A DNA stretch of 64,000 bases, taken from positions 1 to 64,000 of the forward strand of contig CAWDMB010000006.1 of assembly GCA_963803375.1 (NCBI GenBank). Direction: 5' to 3'. The notes below the pieces were generated by a model. That model was not told the origin of the DNA. It saw only the letters and a list, made by a program, of their open reading frames with translations, and did not search any database. The DNA is from JAOPZW01 sp963803375. GTDB taxonomy: Bacteria > Actinomycetota > Thermoleophilia > Solirubrobacterales > Solirubrobacteraceae. Made by a program: the position numbers and the translations under genes. Below, one piece after another: positions 49,817 to 58,690 of this stretch (position 1 is the first letter of the stretch; each line of letters starts with the position of its first letter).

Positions 49817-51876
49817 CCGCCTCCTCCCGCCGCTCGCTCCTCTCCACCGAGCTCCTGCGCCCCGCGGTCGTCGCCTCGCTGCGCAAGCTGGACCCCCGCG
49901 TGCAGGTCCGCAACCCGGTCATGTTCGTGGTCGAGATCGGCGCCGTGATCACGACCGTGGCCTGGCTGATCCAGCTCTTCGGGGGCGGCCCGCTGGGCGG
50001 CGGCGGCGAGCCCGCGTGGTTCACGTTCACCGTGGCGATCTGGCTGTGGCTGACCGTCGTCTTCGCCAACCTCGCCGAGGCGTTGGCCGAGGGCCGCGGC
50101 AAGGCCCAGGCCGACGCGCTGCGCGCGATGCGCACGACGACGACCGCACGGCTTGCGGACGGGACGACCGTCGCCGCCGCCGACCTGCGCCGCGGCGACG
50201 TCGTCGTCGTCGAGGCCGGGGAGGTCATCCCCGGCGACGGCACGGTCGTCGAGGGCATCGCCTCCGTCGACGAGTCGGCGATCACGGGCGAGTCCGCGCC
50301 CGTCATTCGCGAGTCCGGCGGCGACCGCAGCGCGGTCACCGGCGGCACGCGCGTGCTCTCGGACCGCCTCGTCGTGGAGGTCACCCAGGAGCCGGGCCAG
50401 TCGTTCCTCGATCGCATGATCGCGCTCGTCGAGGGCGTCGAGCGGCGCAAGACGCCGAACGAGATCGCGCTCAACATCCTCCTCGCCGCCCTGACGCTCG
50501 TCTTCCTCGTCGTCATCGTCGCGCTGCGCCCGTTCGCGCTCTTCGCGAACACGGAGATCTCGGTCACGACGCTGATCGCCCTGCTCGTCGCGCTGATCCC
50601 GACGACGATCGGCGCGCTGCTGAGCGCAATCGGCATCGCGGGCATGGACCGGCTCGTGCGCCGCAACGTGCTCGCGCTCTCGGGCCGTGCCGTCGAGGCC
50701 TCCGGCGACGTCGACGTGCTGCTGCTCGACAAGACGGGGACGATCACGCTCGGCAACCGCCAGGCGGCCGCCTTCGTCCCGATGCCGGGCGTGGGCGAGG
50801 CCGAGCTCGCCGAGGCCGCCCAGCTGTCGTCGCTCGCCGACGAGACGCCCGAGGGGCGCTCGATCGTCGTGCTGGCCAAGCAGTACGGCCTCCGCGAGCG
50901 CGAGCTCGCCTCCCACGAGGCGCGCTTCGTGCCGTTCACCGCGCAGACGCGCATGAGCGGCGTCGACCTCGACGGGATGCTGCTGCGCAAGGGCGCCGGC
51001 GAGGCGATCGTCCGCTGGGTCGCCGCCGAGGGCGGAGCGGCGCCGGCCGAGCTCGACGCCGAGGTCGACCGCATCGCCCGCGAGGGCGCGACGCCGCTCG
51101 TCGTGGCGCGCAACAGCCAGGTGCTCGGCGTCATCGAGCTGCGCGACACGGTCAAGGAGGGGATGACGGCCCGCTTCGACGAGCTGCGGGCGATGGGGAT
51201 CCGCACCGTCATGGTCACGGGCGACAACCGGCTGACGGCGGCCGCCATCGCCGAGGAGGCCGGTGTCGACGACTTCCTCGCCGAGGCGACGCCCGAGCGC
51301 AAGATGGAGCTCATCCGCTCCGAGCAGGGCGACGGCCGGCTCGTGGCCATGACCGGCGACGGCACGAACGACGCCCCCGCGCTCGCCCAGGCCGACGTCG
51401 GCGTGGCCATGAACACGGGCACCCAGTCCGCGCGCGAGGCCGGGAACATGGTCGACCTCGACTCCAACCCGACGAAGCTGATCGAGATCGTCGAGGTCGG
51501 CAAGCAGCTGCTGATCACGCGCGGCGCGCTCACCACCTTCTCGATCGCCAACGACGTCGCGAAGTACTTCGCGATCCTGCCCGCGATCTTCGTCACCACC
51601 TACGCCGCCGGCGGCGACACCAGCGGCCCGCTCGACTCCCTCAACATCATGTCCCTCGGCTCCCCGGCCAGCGCGATCATCTCGGCGATCGTCTTCAACG
51701 CGCTGGTGATCCCGCTGCTCGTGCCGATCGCGCTGCGCGGCGTGCGCTACCGCCCGGTCGGCGCCACCGCGCTGCTGCGGCGCAACCTCCTGATCTACGG
51801 CGTCGGTGGCGTGATCGCCCCCTTCGTCGGGATCAAGCTCATCGACCTCGTCGTCCACAACCTCCTCGGAGCGTGA
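49813..51876 (+). CDS. kdpB: Kdp K+-transporting P-type ATPase subunit B
   Basis: A 687-residue P-type ATPase from ATG 49813. Key motifs are the actuator TGESAPV, the phosphorylation site DKTGTITLGNRQA, KGAGEAI in the nucleotide domain, TGDNRLTAAAIA and the hinge MTGDGTNDAPALAQADVGVA. Membrane elements include LIPTTIGALLSAIGIAGMDR. It hydrolyses ATP to drive uptake through KdpA. Its stop overlaps the start of the next small gene. Confidence 0.97.
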   Translation: MTASSRRSLLSTELLRPAVVASLRKLDPRVQVRNPVMFVVEIGAVITTVAWLIQLFGGGPLGGGGEPAWFTFTVAIWLWLTVVFANLAEALAEGRGKAQADALRAMRTTTTARLADGTTVAAADLRRGDVVVVEAGEVIPGDGTVVEGIASVDESAITGESAPVIRESGGDRSAVTGGTRVLSDRLVVEVTQEPGQSFLDRMIALVEGVERRKTPNEIALNILLAALTLVFLVVIVALRPFALFANTEISVTTLIALLVALIPTTIGALLSAIGIAGMDRLVRRNVLALSGRAVEASGDVDVLLLDKTGTITLGNRQAAAFVPMPGVGEAELAEAAQLSSLADETPEGRSIVVLAKQYGLRERELASHEARFVPFTAQTRMSGVDLDGMLLRKGAGEAIVRWVAAEGGAAPAELDAEVDRIAREGATPLVVARNSQVLGVIELRDTVKEGMTARFDELRAMGIRTVMVTGDNRLTAAAIAEEAGVDDFLAEATPERKMELIRSEQGDGRLVAMTGDGTNDAPALAQADVGVAMNTGTQSAREAGNMVDLDSNPTKLIEIVEVGKQLLITRGALTTFSIANDVAKYFAILPAIFVTTYAAGGDTSGPLDSLNIMSLGSPASAIISAIVFNALVIPLLVPIALRGVRYRPVGATALLRRNLLIYGVGGVIAPFVGIKLIDLVVHNLLGA

Positions 51877-52319
51877 TCTTCGCCATGACCCGCCTCGCGA
51901 TCCTCGCCCGCCGCGCACGCCTCGACCGCGCGCTGGCCGACGGAGCCGACCCGGGCGCCGACTAGGCGCTCGGCGTGCGCGCCGCGCAGCTTGTGAGCCC
52001 GGCGTCGCGCGCCCGGCTCGCCCTCGGCCTCGAGCGCGTCCTCGAGGCCGCCGACGAGCCGCCCATCACGTTCAGCGCCGCGGCGCCGCTCAACAGGCCC
52101 GCGATCCACGCCAACCGCCCTCTCCTGCGCGCCCTGGCCCACGAGCTGCGGGGCGACGCGGCGGTCCGGGCGGAGGGCATCGCGCGCGTGCGGCGCCTGC
52201 TCGTCGACGGCGCCGGCCCGCTCTACGCCCCCGCGTCCGCAGGCACGCTCGCGCGCGCTGCGGGCGCGGGCCTCGACGCGCTCTACGAGGCCGCGACGTC
52301 CTTGCGCCTGACCGCCTGA
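51873..52319 (+). pseudogene. Small conserved kdp-linked protein interrupted by an in-frame TAG
   Basis: A frame begins at GTG 51873 (overlapping the kdpB stop) or ATG 51885 with MTRLAILARRARLDRALADG, meets TAG at 51963-51965, and continues in the same frame as LGVRAAQLVSPASRARLALG, to 52319. The two halves look like one protein of ~145 residues rich in Arg/Ala helices, a family I recall from Solirubrobacterales. Only a single amber codon breaks it. Alternatives: a second start at GTG 51975 making a shorter protein, or readthrough. It has no predicted domain. Confidence 0.6.
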
Positions 52320-52326
52320 GGCCGCG

Positions 52327-52524
52327 GTGCCGCGGGGCCACCACAAGGTGCTCCTCGGCACGGCTGCGGGCGTCGGCAAGGCGCAGGACATCGCGTGGCT
52401 GCTCGAGCGCGCGCCGGGCGAGGTCGTCGTCCTGCGCCCCGATCCGTCGGACCGCGCCGCGCTGACCGGCGCGGGCGATCAGGCCGCGAAGCGATACCCC
52501 ACGCCGAGCTCGGTGCGGACGTAG
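52327..52524 (+). pseudogene. Truncated KdpD sensor start (Walker A fragment)
   Basis: From GTG 52327 the product starts MPRGHHKVLLGTAAGVGKAQ, matching the start of the detached KdpD sensor (GHHKVFLGMAAGVGKT), then continues IAWLLERAPGEVVVLRPDPS and ends after 65 residues. The Walker A Thr is changed to Ala. The last 15 codons overlap the end of convergent kdpE. It looks like what remains of a KdpD N-terminus at its ancestral place behind the pump genes, or of a second copy. Confidence 0.7.
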
Positions 52525-53156
52525 CGCGGCCCGGCCGCGTCGGGCTCGAGCTTGCGGCGCAGGTTGGCGATGTGCGTGCGCAGCGTCAGCACGTCGTCGC
52601 CGTAGGCCGGCCCCCAGACCTCGGTGAGCAGGGCCCGGTGGGTGAGCAGGCGGCCGCGGTTGCGCATGAGCACTGCGAGCAGCTCGAACTCGGTCGGGGT
52701 CAGGTGGACCTCGGCGCCGTCGCGCAAGACCCGGTGGGCGGCGCGGTCGAGCTCGAGCCCTTCGGCGCGCAGGACCGGGTCGTCGGGCTCGGGCGACGCG
52801 CGGCGCAGGGCCGCCTGCAGCCGCGCGACGAGCTCGCGCGGGCTGAAGGGCTTCGTGACGTAGTCGTCGGCCCCGGCCTCGAGCGCGCGGACCTTGTCGT
52901 CCTCGTCGCCCACCGCCGACAGGACGAGGATCGGCATCCGGCTCCACTCCCGCAGGGCGCGGCAGACCTCGACCCCGTCGCGGTCGGGGAGCACGAGGTC
53001 GACGATCGCGGCGTCGGGCCGCTGGAGCGCGGCGACGTCGAGGGCCTCGCCCGCGGTCTCGGCCGGCAGCGCCTGGAAGTCGGCCTCGCGCAGCACGACC
53101 CGCAGCGCGCGCAGGATCTGCGGCTCGTCGTCGACGATCAGGACCCGGCGGCTCAC
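52479..53156 (-). CDS. kdpE: KdpE-type response regulator
   Basis: A 225-residue OmpR-family protein from GTG 53156. The receiver has VLIVDDEPQILRAL, phospho-Asp in AIVDLVLPD and Lys in YVTKPF; the winged helix contains HLTPTEFELLAVLMRNRG and HIANLRRKLEPD, ending with RTELGVGYRF, typical of KdpE. It activates kdp transcription under K+ limitation. The GTG overlaps the stop of the kinase gene, so the two are one operon, convergent with the pump genes. Confidence 0.93.
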   Translation of the reverse strand: MSRRVLIVDDEPQILRALRVVLREADFQALPAETAGEALDVAALQRPDAAIVDLVLPDRDGVEVCRALREWSRMPILVLSAVGDEDDKVRALEAGADDYVTKPFSPRELVARLQAALRRASPEPDDPVLRAEGLELDRAAHRVLRDGAEVHLTPTEFELLAVLMRNRGRLLTHRALLTEVWGPAYGDDVLTLRTHIANLRRKLEPDAAGPRYVRTELGVGYRFAA

Positions 53157-54568
53157 GGCGTCACGGCGGTGGCGGGCTCGGCGTCGGACAGCGGCAGCTC
53201 GACGACGAAGGTCGTCCCCTGCCCGGGCAGCGACTCGGCCCAGACGCGCCCGCCGTTGGCCTCGATGAAGCCGCGCGCGATCGCGAGGCCCAGCCCCGAG
53301 CCGCGGAAGCCGGTGCGGTCGGTGCCCGCGCGGTAGAACGGCTCGAAGACGCGCTCGCGCTGCGCCGGCGGGATCCCCGGGCCCTGGTCGACGACGCGGA
53401 TGCGCACGCGGCCCGGGGCGGGCGCGGCGCGGACCTGTACGGGATGGCCGTTGGCGTAGCGCGCCGCGTTGCCGAGCAGGTTCACGAGCGCGCGCTGGAG
53501 CTGGACGGGGTCGAAGCGCAGCGGCGGCGTGTCGGGCGCGACCTGCACGCGGATCTCGGGGGCCTCGAGGCGCAGCTCGTGGGCCGCCGCGAGCACGACC
53601 TCCTCGAGGTCGCTCCACTCCGGGTGCGCCGCGGCGCCGCCGGCCTCGAGGCGGCTGAGGTCGAGCAGCTGCTCGATGAGCCGCGCGAGGCGCTCGGCCT
53701 CCGCGCGCACGACGCCGGCCAGCTCGCGGCGCTCGGCGTCGTCGACGTGCTCGGCCTCGAGCGGGCCCGCGGATGCGAGGATCGCCGTCAGCGGCGAGCG
53801 CAGGTCGTGCGACACGGCGCGCAGGAGCGCGGTCTTGACGACGTCGCTGCGCCGCAGCGCGCGCGTCTCGACGACGTCGTTGAGCAGCTCGTCGCGCTCG
53901 AGCGCCGCCACGAGCAGGGCCTCGAGCGAGGGCACGACGCGCTCCTGGATCCGGCGCAGCGTCGCCTCGGGGACGCCGGCGGGGACGACGAGCGTGCCGA
54001 TCTGCCGCGCCCCGTCGCGCAACGCGAAGGCGACGCGCCGCTCGTCGCCCTCGACCGCGCGCAGCTCGATCGCCGCGGAGGGAAGCCCGAAGGCGAGCGC
54101 GAGCCGGTGGGCGGCGAGCGGCAGCCCGTCGCGCAGCTCGCCGCGCAGGAGCAGGCGCGCGAGCTCGACGGCGAGGTCGGCCTCGCGGCGGCGCTGCTCG
54201 GCGGCGCGGGTCCGCCGGCGCCAGCTCTCGGCGAGCGTGCTCGCGATGACCGCGGCGACGAAGAAGACCGCGAGCGCGACCCAGTTCTCGCCCTCGGCGA
54301 TCGTGAAGCGCCCGGTCGGGGGCAGGTGGAAGAAGTTGAAGGCCAGCGCGCTCGCGACCGCCGTGAGCACCCCGACCCAGGCGTCCCAGATCGTCGAGAC
54401 GAGCAGGACCCCGAGCAGGTAGATGACGCCGAGCGAGACCGGCGGGGCGATGTCGTCGAGGGCGTAGTCGACGATCGTGACCCCCGCGACGGCGAGCACC
54501 GCCGCGGCGAGGCCGAGCGCCCGCGGGGGCGGGCGCTCGTCGGCGAGGATGGGGACCCCACGGGGCAC
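53153..54568 (-). CDS. kdpD: KdpD membrane histidine kinase lacking the N-terminal sensor module
   Basis: A 471-residue protein from GTG 54568. It begins directly with the four-helix DUF4118 membrane domain of KdpD (~15-110, with SLGVIYLLGVLLVSTIWD and FNFFHLPPTGRFTI), then a GAF-like region, the H-box RAVSHDLRSPLTAILASAG, N-box NLLGNAARYA, DQGPGIPP and GSGLGLAIARGF. The usual ~370-residue KdpD/USP module is missing and is encoded at 43121-44239. Kinase core residues are intact. The two pieces may act in trans, or this kinase may respond through its membrane part alone. Confidence 0.93.
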   Translation of the reverse strand: MPRGVPILADERPPPRALGLAAAVLAVAGVTIVDYALDDIAPPVSLGVIYLLGVLLVSTIWDAWVGVLTAVASALAFNFFHLPPTGRFTIAEGENWVALAVFFVAAVIASTLAESWRRRTRAAEQRRREADLAVELARLLLRGELRDGLPLAAHRLALAFGLPSAAIELRAVEGDERRVAFALRDGARQIGTLVVPAGVPEATLRRIQERVVPSLEALLVAALERDELLNDVVETRALRRSDVVKTALLRAVSHDLRSPLTAILASAGPLEAEHVDDAERRELAGVVRAEAERLARLIEQLLDLSRLEAGGAAAHPEWSDLEEVVLAAAHELRLEAPEIRVQVAPDTPPLRFDPVQLQRALVNLLGNAARYANGHPVQVRAAPAPGRVRIRVVDQGPGIPPAQRERVFEPFYRAGTDRTGFRGSGLGLAIARGFIEANGGRVWAESLPGQGTTFVVELPLSDAEPATAVTP

Positions 54569-54805
54569 GCCGTGAGCGTACGACGGTGCCCGGCGCGCTG
54601 CACGCGTGCGAGGATCGCGCCCATGCGCGGCGCCGCCGCCCTCCCGGACTCCGCCGCGGCCGTCGTCGCGCTGCGTTCGCGGGCAGCTCGGGCGCGGCGG
54701 CGTGACCGCCCGCGCCGCGCCAGTCGGCGCGGATGCGCAGCCGGAAGTGGATGCGCCCGCGCGGGCCGCCCGCGGACGGCGACGATCCGCGCGTCGAGCG
54801 CGGCG

Positions 54806-56446
54806 TCAGCCGCCGATGAGGGCGCCGATGAGGCCGCCGATCGAGCGCGGGTCGCGGCCGTGCTCCCGCTCGAAGCGCTTCGCCTCGTCCTCATCGGCCA
54901 GGGCGAGCACGAGCTCCTCGCGCGAGGAGCCGAGGCCGCACGCGGTGCGGTCGAGCAGCTTGAGCACCTGGTCCTGGAGCACCCCCTCGACCCCGCCCGC
55001 GCCGGGCGAGCTGCGCTGCGGGTGACAGCTGTCCTGGATCTCGACCGGCTCGGGGCCGATCGACCGCTGCGCGACGACGTAGGCCAGCGGCACGGCGACG
55101 GCGAGCCCCGCGGCCGCCGCGAGGGCCGCCAGCCGGCGGCGCGCGGGCACGAGCAGCGCGGCCGCCAGCAGGCCGAGCAGGCCGGCGATCACGAACGACG
55201 AGCGGAAGGCGTCGCCGACGCCCTCGATGAGCGTGTCGTCGGCCCGCGCGACGAGCTCGTCGTAGGCGGCGCGGTCGGCGCCCGTGAAGCGCCCGCGCTC
55301 CCGGGCGGCGGCGTCGCGCAGGCCGGTGCGCGGCTCGGTGGACTCGACGCCGTCGAGGAGCGCGGGCGCGAGCTGCAGCTTCGCCTGCGGCGGCAGCGGC
55401 GCGTCGAGGACGAGCGCGACCCCGCGTTCCTTCGCGGTCTGCACCGAGGCGTCGAGCTGGTGGGCGGCAATCGGCGCGACCGCGACGAGGACCGCCGCGA
55501 TCCCGGCGTGGCGCACGGCGAGCAGCTGGGCGGCGTCGCGCGGCGTGCGCTCGGGGAGCAGGCCGCCGCCGATCGCGGTCAGGGACAGGCCCATCCCCAC
55601 CCCGGCCAGCAGCTGCGGCGGGACGGTCCACGCGAGCCTCGCGTCGGGCAGCCACGCGAGCGCGAGCACGCCGCCGCCGACGAGCGCGCTCCCAGCGCAG
55701 GCCCGCATGGCGGGCTCGCCCGGGATCCGCGCCCCGGCGACCGCGGCGAGCGGCAGGACCGTCACGGTGGCGGCGGCCGCGAGCGGCGTCTCGTTCCAGC
55801 CGGCCACGAGCAGGAGCACGAGCAGGAAGAGGACGGCGGCCAGCGAGGCCGAGACGAGGCCGAGCGCGACCGCCGGGCGCGGGGCGAACCGCTCCCCCGG
55901 GCGCGGCTCGTCGGAGACGGTCGCGACCGGGCCGGCGAGGGCCGCGAGCGCGGCGACCGCCGCGACCGGCGCCTGGAAGACGAAGATCGCGCGCCAGTCG
56001 AAGGCTTGGGTGAGCGCGCCGCCGAGCGCCGGCCCGACCGCGGTGGCGAAGACCGCCGCCGCGAGCCACAGCTGCCGCCCGCGCCCGGCGGCGCCGCCCA
56101 TGAGCTCGAAGGCGCAGACGAGCCCGGCGGCCCCGCCGAGCCCCTGTGCGCCGCGCGCGACGAGCAGCCCCGTGAGGTCCTGCGCGCCGGCGCACGCCGC
56201 CGAGGCGACCGCGAAGAGCACGAGGCCGCCGGCGCCGATCGCCCGCGCGCCGTACGCCGCCGCCGCGCGCTCGAGCGGCACGAGCGCGACCGCGAGCACG
56301 AGCACGTAGACGCCGATGACCGCGGCGACGCCCTCGACGGTCGTGTCGAGGTCGCGCAGGAGGTCGGGCAGCGCGAGCGTGACGATCGAGCCGTCGGCGA
56401 GGGCGACCCCCGCCGCGACGGCCAGGATGAGCTGGCGCGCGCGCAC
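54806..56446 (-). CDS. MFS drug-exporter family transporter (EmrB/QacA-like)
   Basis: A 546-residue protein starting near GTG 56446. Fourteen-helix MFS layout: the first helix contains LILAVAAGVALADGSIVTLA, motif C-like GPALGGALTQAFDWRAIFVF follows, then several Ala/Leu-rich helices. A large extracytoplasmic segment of ~100 residues lies between late helices (SVQTAKERGVALVLDAPLPP to TLIEGVGDAFRSS). The C-terminal ~85 residues are soluble and include a Cys-rich, acidic stretch. The substrate is unknown. No regulator is adjacent. The start is uncertain as no strong ribosome-binding site is visible. Confidence 0.85.
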   Translation of the reverse strand: MRARQLILAVAAGVALADGSIVTLALPDLLRDLDTTVEGVAAVIGVYVLVLAVALVPLERAAAAYGARAIGAGGLVLFAVASAACAGAQDLTGLLVARGAQGLGGAAGLVCAFELMGGAAGRGRQLWLAAAVFATAVGPALGGALTQAFDWRAIFVFQAPVAAVAALAALAGPVATVSDEPRPGERFAPRPAVALGLVSASLAAVLFLLVLLLVAGWNETPLAAAATVTVLPLAAVAGARIPGEPAMRACAGSALVGGGVLALAWLPDARLAWTVPPQLLAGVGMGLSLTAIGGGLLPERTPRDAAQLLAVRHAGIAAVLVAVAPIAAHQLDASVQTAKERGVALVLDAPLPPQAKLQLAPALLDGVESTEPRTGLRDAAARERGRFTGADRAAYDELVARADDTLIEGVGDAFRSSFVIAGLLGLLAAALLVPARRRLAALAAAAGLAVAVPLAYVVAQRSIGPEPVEIQDSCHPQRSSPGAGGVEGVLQDQVLKLLDRTACGLGSSREELVLALADEDEAKRFEREHGRDPRSIGGLIGALIGG

Positions 56447-56558
56447 GGCCGCACAGTCTCGTGGAAGCCGCCGCCGGGTAGCGCCGGCCCATGGCCGGGC
56501 GCATCGTGGTGGGCACCTCGAGCCGGGCCGACCGCCGCTCGGCCCAGGAGGTCGCTGC

Positions 56559-57125
56559 GTGAGCCCTGACCGCGACGCCCAGACCCTGCTCGACGCCATC
56601 GCCGCCGAGATCCGAGACCACGTCCCGTGCGGGTTCGCGATCTGCGAGGCGGCGACGAACCTCGTGCCGGGCGAGGGCAGCGCGACCGCCGAGGTCGTCG
56701 TCGTCGGCGAGGCGCCGGGCGCGAGCGAGGACCGGGAGGGCCGGCCGTTCGTCGGGCGCGCCGGCCGGCTGCTGGACGAGCTGCTGGAGGCCGCCGGGCT
56801 CGACCGCGAGGCGGTCTTCATCACGAACGTCGTCAAGGCGCGCCCGCCCGGCAACCGCGACCCGCGCGCCGACGAGGTCGCCCACCACCTCCCCTGGCTC
56901 GAGGCCCAGCTCGAGGTCATCGGACCGCGGCTGCTCGTGCCGCTCGGGCGCCACGCGCTCGCCCGCTTCGCCCCCGACGCGAGGATCTCGGCCGAGCACG
57001 GGCGCGTGCTCGAGCGCGACGGGCGCACGCTCTTCCCGATGTACCACCCCGCCGCGGCGCTCCACAACCAGGGCCTGCGCGAGACGCTGCTCGCCGACGC
57101 CCGTGCCCTGCGCGAGGCGCTCTGA
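56559..57125 (+). CDS. Uracil-DNA glycosylase, family 4-like
   Basis: A 188-residue protein from GTG 56559, with AGGAGG seven bases upstream. Motif A is VVVVGEAPGASEDREGRPFV, followed by GRAGRLLDELLEAAGL, FITNVVKARPPGNRDP and motif B MYHPAAALHN. These are family-4 UDG features, an enzyme with a [4Fe-4S] cluster that removes uracil from DNA. The N-terminal cluster cysteines are spaced C-x4-C (PCGFAIC), not the common C-x2-C; the other two cluster cysteines expected further on are not visible in this sequence, so the cluster may be absent or altered. It precedes a DUF72 gene by five bases. Confidence 0.85.
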   Translation: MSPDRDAQTLLDAIAAEIRDHVPCGFAICEAATNLVPGEGSATAEVVVVGEAPGASEDREGRPFVGRAGRLLDELLEAAGLDREAVFITNVVKARPPGNRDPRADEVAHHLPWLEAQLEVIGPRLLVPLGRHALARFAPDARISAEHGRVLERDGRTLFPMYHPAAALHNQGLRETLLADARALREAL

Positions 57126-57130
57126 CGCCG

Positions 57131-57853
57131 GTGGCGATCCGCATCGGCTGCTCGGGCTGGCAGTACGCCGACTGGCGCGGCGTCCTCTACCCCGAGGGCC
57201 TCGGCCAGCCGCGCTGGCTGGCGCGCTACGCCGAGGTCTTCGACACCGTCGAGGTCAACGCGACCTTCTACCGCCTCGCGCGCCCCGAGGCCGTCGCGCG
57301 CTGGGTCGCGCAGACGCCGCCCGGCTTCGTCTTCGCCGTCAAGGCCAGCCGCTACCTCATCCACATGCGCAAGCTGCGCGACATCGACGCCGGCATCGGC
57401 CGCTTCTACGCGGCGATCGCGCCGCTCGCGGCGTCACCGAAGCTCGGGCCCGTGCTCTGGCAGCTGCCGCAGTGGTTCGCGCGCGACGACGACGTGCTCG
57501 CCGCGGCGCTCGCGCAGCTGCCGCCGGGCCGCCACGCGTTCGAGTTCCGCCACCCGAGCTGGTTCGCCGCGCCGGTCTACGCGCTCCTGCGCGAGCACCG
57601 CGCGGCGCTCGCGATCGGCGACGACCCGCGCCGGCCGTGGGTGCCGCGCGACGTGCTGACCGCGCCCTGGACGTTCCTGCGCTTCCACCGCGGCCACCGC
57701 GGCCGGCGCGGCAACTACTCCGGGGCCGAGCTGCGCGACTGGGCCGCGCGCGTGCGCGCGCTCGCGACCGCGGCCGACGTCTTCGCCTACTTCAACAACG
57801 ACTGGGAGGGCTTCGCCGTGCGCAACGCGCTCGCGCTGCGCGAGCTCGTCTGA
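57131..57853 (+). CDS. DUF72 family protein
   Basis: A 240-residue TIM-barrel-like protein from GTG 57131. DUF72 hallmarks are IRIGCSGWQYADWRGVLYPE, the VEVNATFYRLARPEAV block, FAVKASRYLIHMRKLRD, LWQLPQWF, FEFRHPSWF and the final DVFAYFNNDWEGFAVRNA. The function of the family is unknown. It is probably co-transcribed with the uracil-DNA glycosylase, a pairing that hints at nucleic-acid metabolism. Confidence 0.93.
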   Translation: MAIRIGCSGWQYADWRGVLYPEGLGQPRWLARYAEVFDTVEVNATFYRLARPEAVARWVAQTPPGFVFAVKASRYLIHMRKLRDIDAGIGRFYAAIAPLAASPKLGPVLWQLPQWFARDDDVLAAALAQLPPGRHAFEFRHPSWFAAPVYALLREHRAALAIGDDPRRPWVPRDVLTAPWTFLRFHRGHRGRRGNYSGAELRDWAARVRALATAADVFAYFNNDWEGFAVRNALALRELV

Positions 57854-57862
57854 GCCTGGCGC

Positions 57863-58261
57863 CTACCCGAGATCTTCGGGCACGGGTCGCAGGCCGGTGG
57901 CGATCGCGGCCGCCAGACGGCGGTCCCAGGTGGCAACGAGCAGCTCCGGCCGACGGAGAATCCGCGCGGCCGCCAGATGCAGCGCGTCGAGGCTCCGCAG
58001 ATCATGGCTCGGCGCCAGGTCGGCGGCGTCCCGGACCAGCGCCTGGTCGACCTCGATCACGTCGAAGGCGGCCCACTCGTCTTGCACACGGCGCGCGGCC
58101 CGGCCGCCCGCGGCCAGGACGACGGCGCGGACGGTCTCGACGTAACCCACCCGGCACATGAACCAGCCGTCGGCCTCGTGCATGAGCTCGCGAACGAGGC
58201 GGCTGCCGTCCTCGGCCAGATAGCGCTTCACGAGGGCGCTGGCGTCGAGGTAGAGGATCAC
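57863..58261 (-). CDS. VapC-type PIN-domain toxin
   Basis: A 132-residue protein from ATG 58261. PIN features: MILYLDASALVKRYLAEDGS with Asp6, the conserved Glu in GYVETVRA, and the LRSLDALHLAAARILR block with the third acidic residue, plus VATWDRRLAAAA near the end. VapC toxins are Mg2+-dependent RNases, usually cutting tRNA or rRNA. All acidic site residues are present, so it is probably active. It overlaps its antitoxin gene by four bases. Confidence 0.92.
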   Translation of the reverse strand: MILYLDASALVKRYLAEDGSRLVRELMHEADGWFMCRVGYVETVRAVVLAAGGRAARRVQDEWAAFDVIEVDQALVRDAADLAPSHDLRSLDALHLAAARILRRPELLVATWDRRLAAAIATGLRPVPEDLG

Positions 58262-58536
58262 CGCCCGGCGTCGCGTTCCGCGAGCACGACCTCCGTCGCA
58301 GAGATGTCCGCGTGGATCAGCCGCGGGGGATGCTGCGGTCGCGACTGCGTCCGAGGCGTCAACCGTCCCTCCGACACGAGGCGGCGCAGGCCGTCGTCAG
58401 CCTCGACCGCGCCCGCGGGCACGATGTCGGCCACGGGACGCCCGCGCACCGTCACGCGGACCCGCTCGCCTCGCGCGACCGCGCGCAGCGTCCCGCTCAG
58501 CGACGCCTTCAGCTCCCTGACGCCGATCTGCCGCAT
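58258..58536 (-). CDS. Phd/VapB-type antitoxin
   Basis: A 92-residue protein from ATG 58536. The N-terminus MRQIGVRELKASLSGTLRAV and the VRVTVRGRPVADIVP strand are the Phd/YefM-type antitoxin DNA-binding domain. The C-terminal half should wrap the VapC active site. It is the first gene of the pair and its start codon lies inside the left copy of a repeated operator-like motif. Confidence 0.92.
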   Translation of the reverse strand: MRQIGVRELKASLSGTLRAVARGERVRVTVRGRPVADIVPAGAVEADDGLRRLVSEGRLTPRTQSRPQHPPRLIHADISATEVVLAERDAGR

Positions 58537-58565
58537 GCGGCCACATTAGCAGTCATGTGGCCACA
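58534..58565. promoter_or_regulatory. Tandem operator-like sites at the vapBC start
   Basis: CATGCGGCCACA (58534-58545) and CATGTGGCCACA (58554-58565) are direct repeats 20 bases apart, two helical turns. The second contains the perfect palindrome TGTGGCCACA. The left one includes the vapB start codon. Binding of the VapBC complex for autoregulation is the likely use. Confidence 0.6.
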
Positions 58566-58690
58566 CGCTCAGCGGGTGGGCCCCGTGCCCGTCGCACGGA
58601 ACGGCGCGGTCAACCGGCGATCACGAACGTGTCCCGGCGCCGGCCGGCCGGTCAACGTCCGGACGAGCTCGGCGGTTATCGTCCGCTGGA

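Noticed and set aside
50016..51965. Long plus-strand frame inside kdpB
   Set aside because: Frame-shifted shadow of kdpB. The 51873-51965 part belongs to the separate small-gene frame and is reported there.
54624..54805. Small plus-strand gene between the KdpD kinase and the MFS gene
   Set aside because: An ATG at 54624 opens a frame, but it becomes Arg-rich and runs antisense into the MFS gene with no domain.
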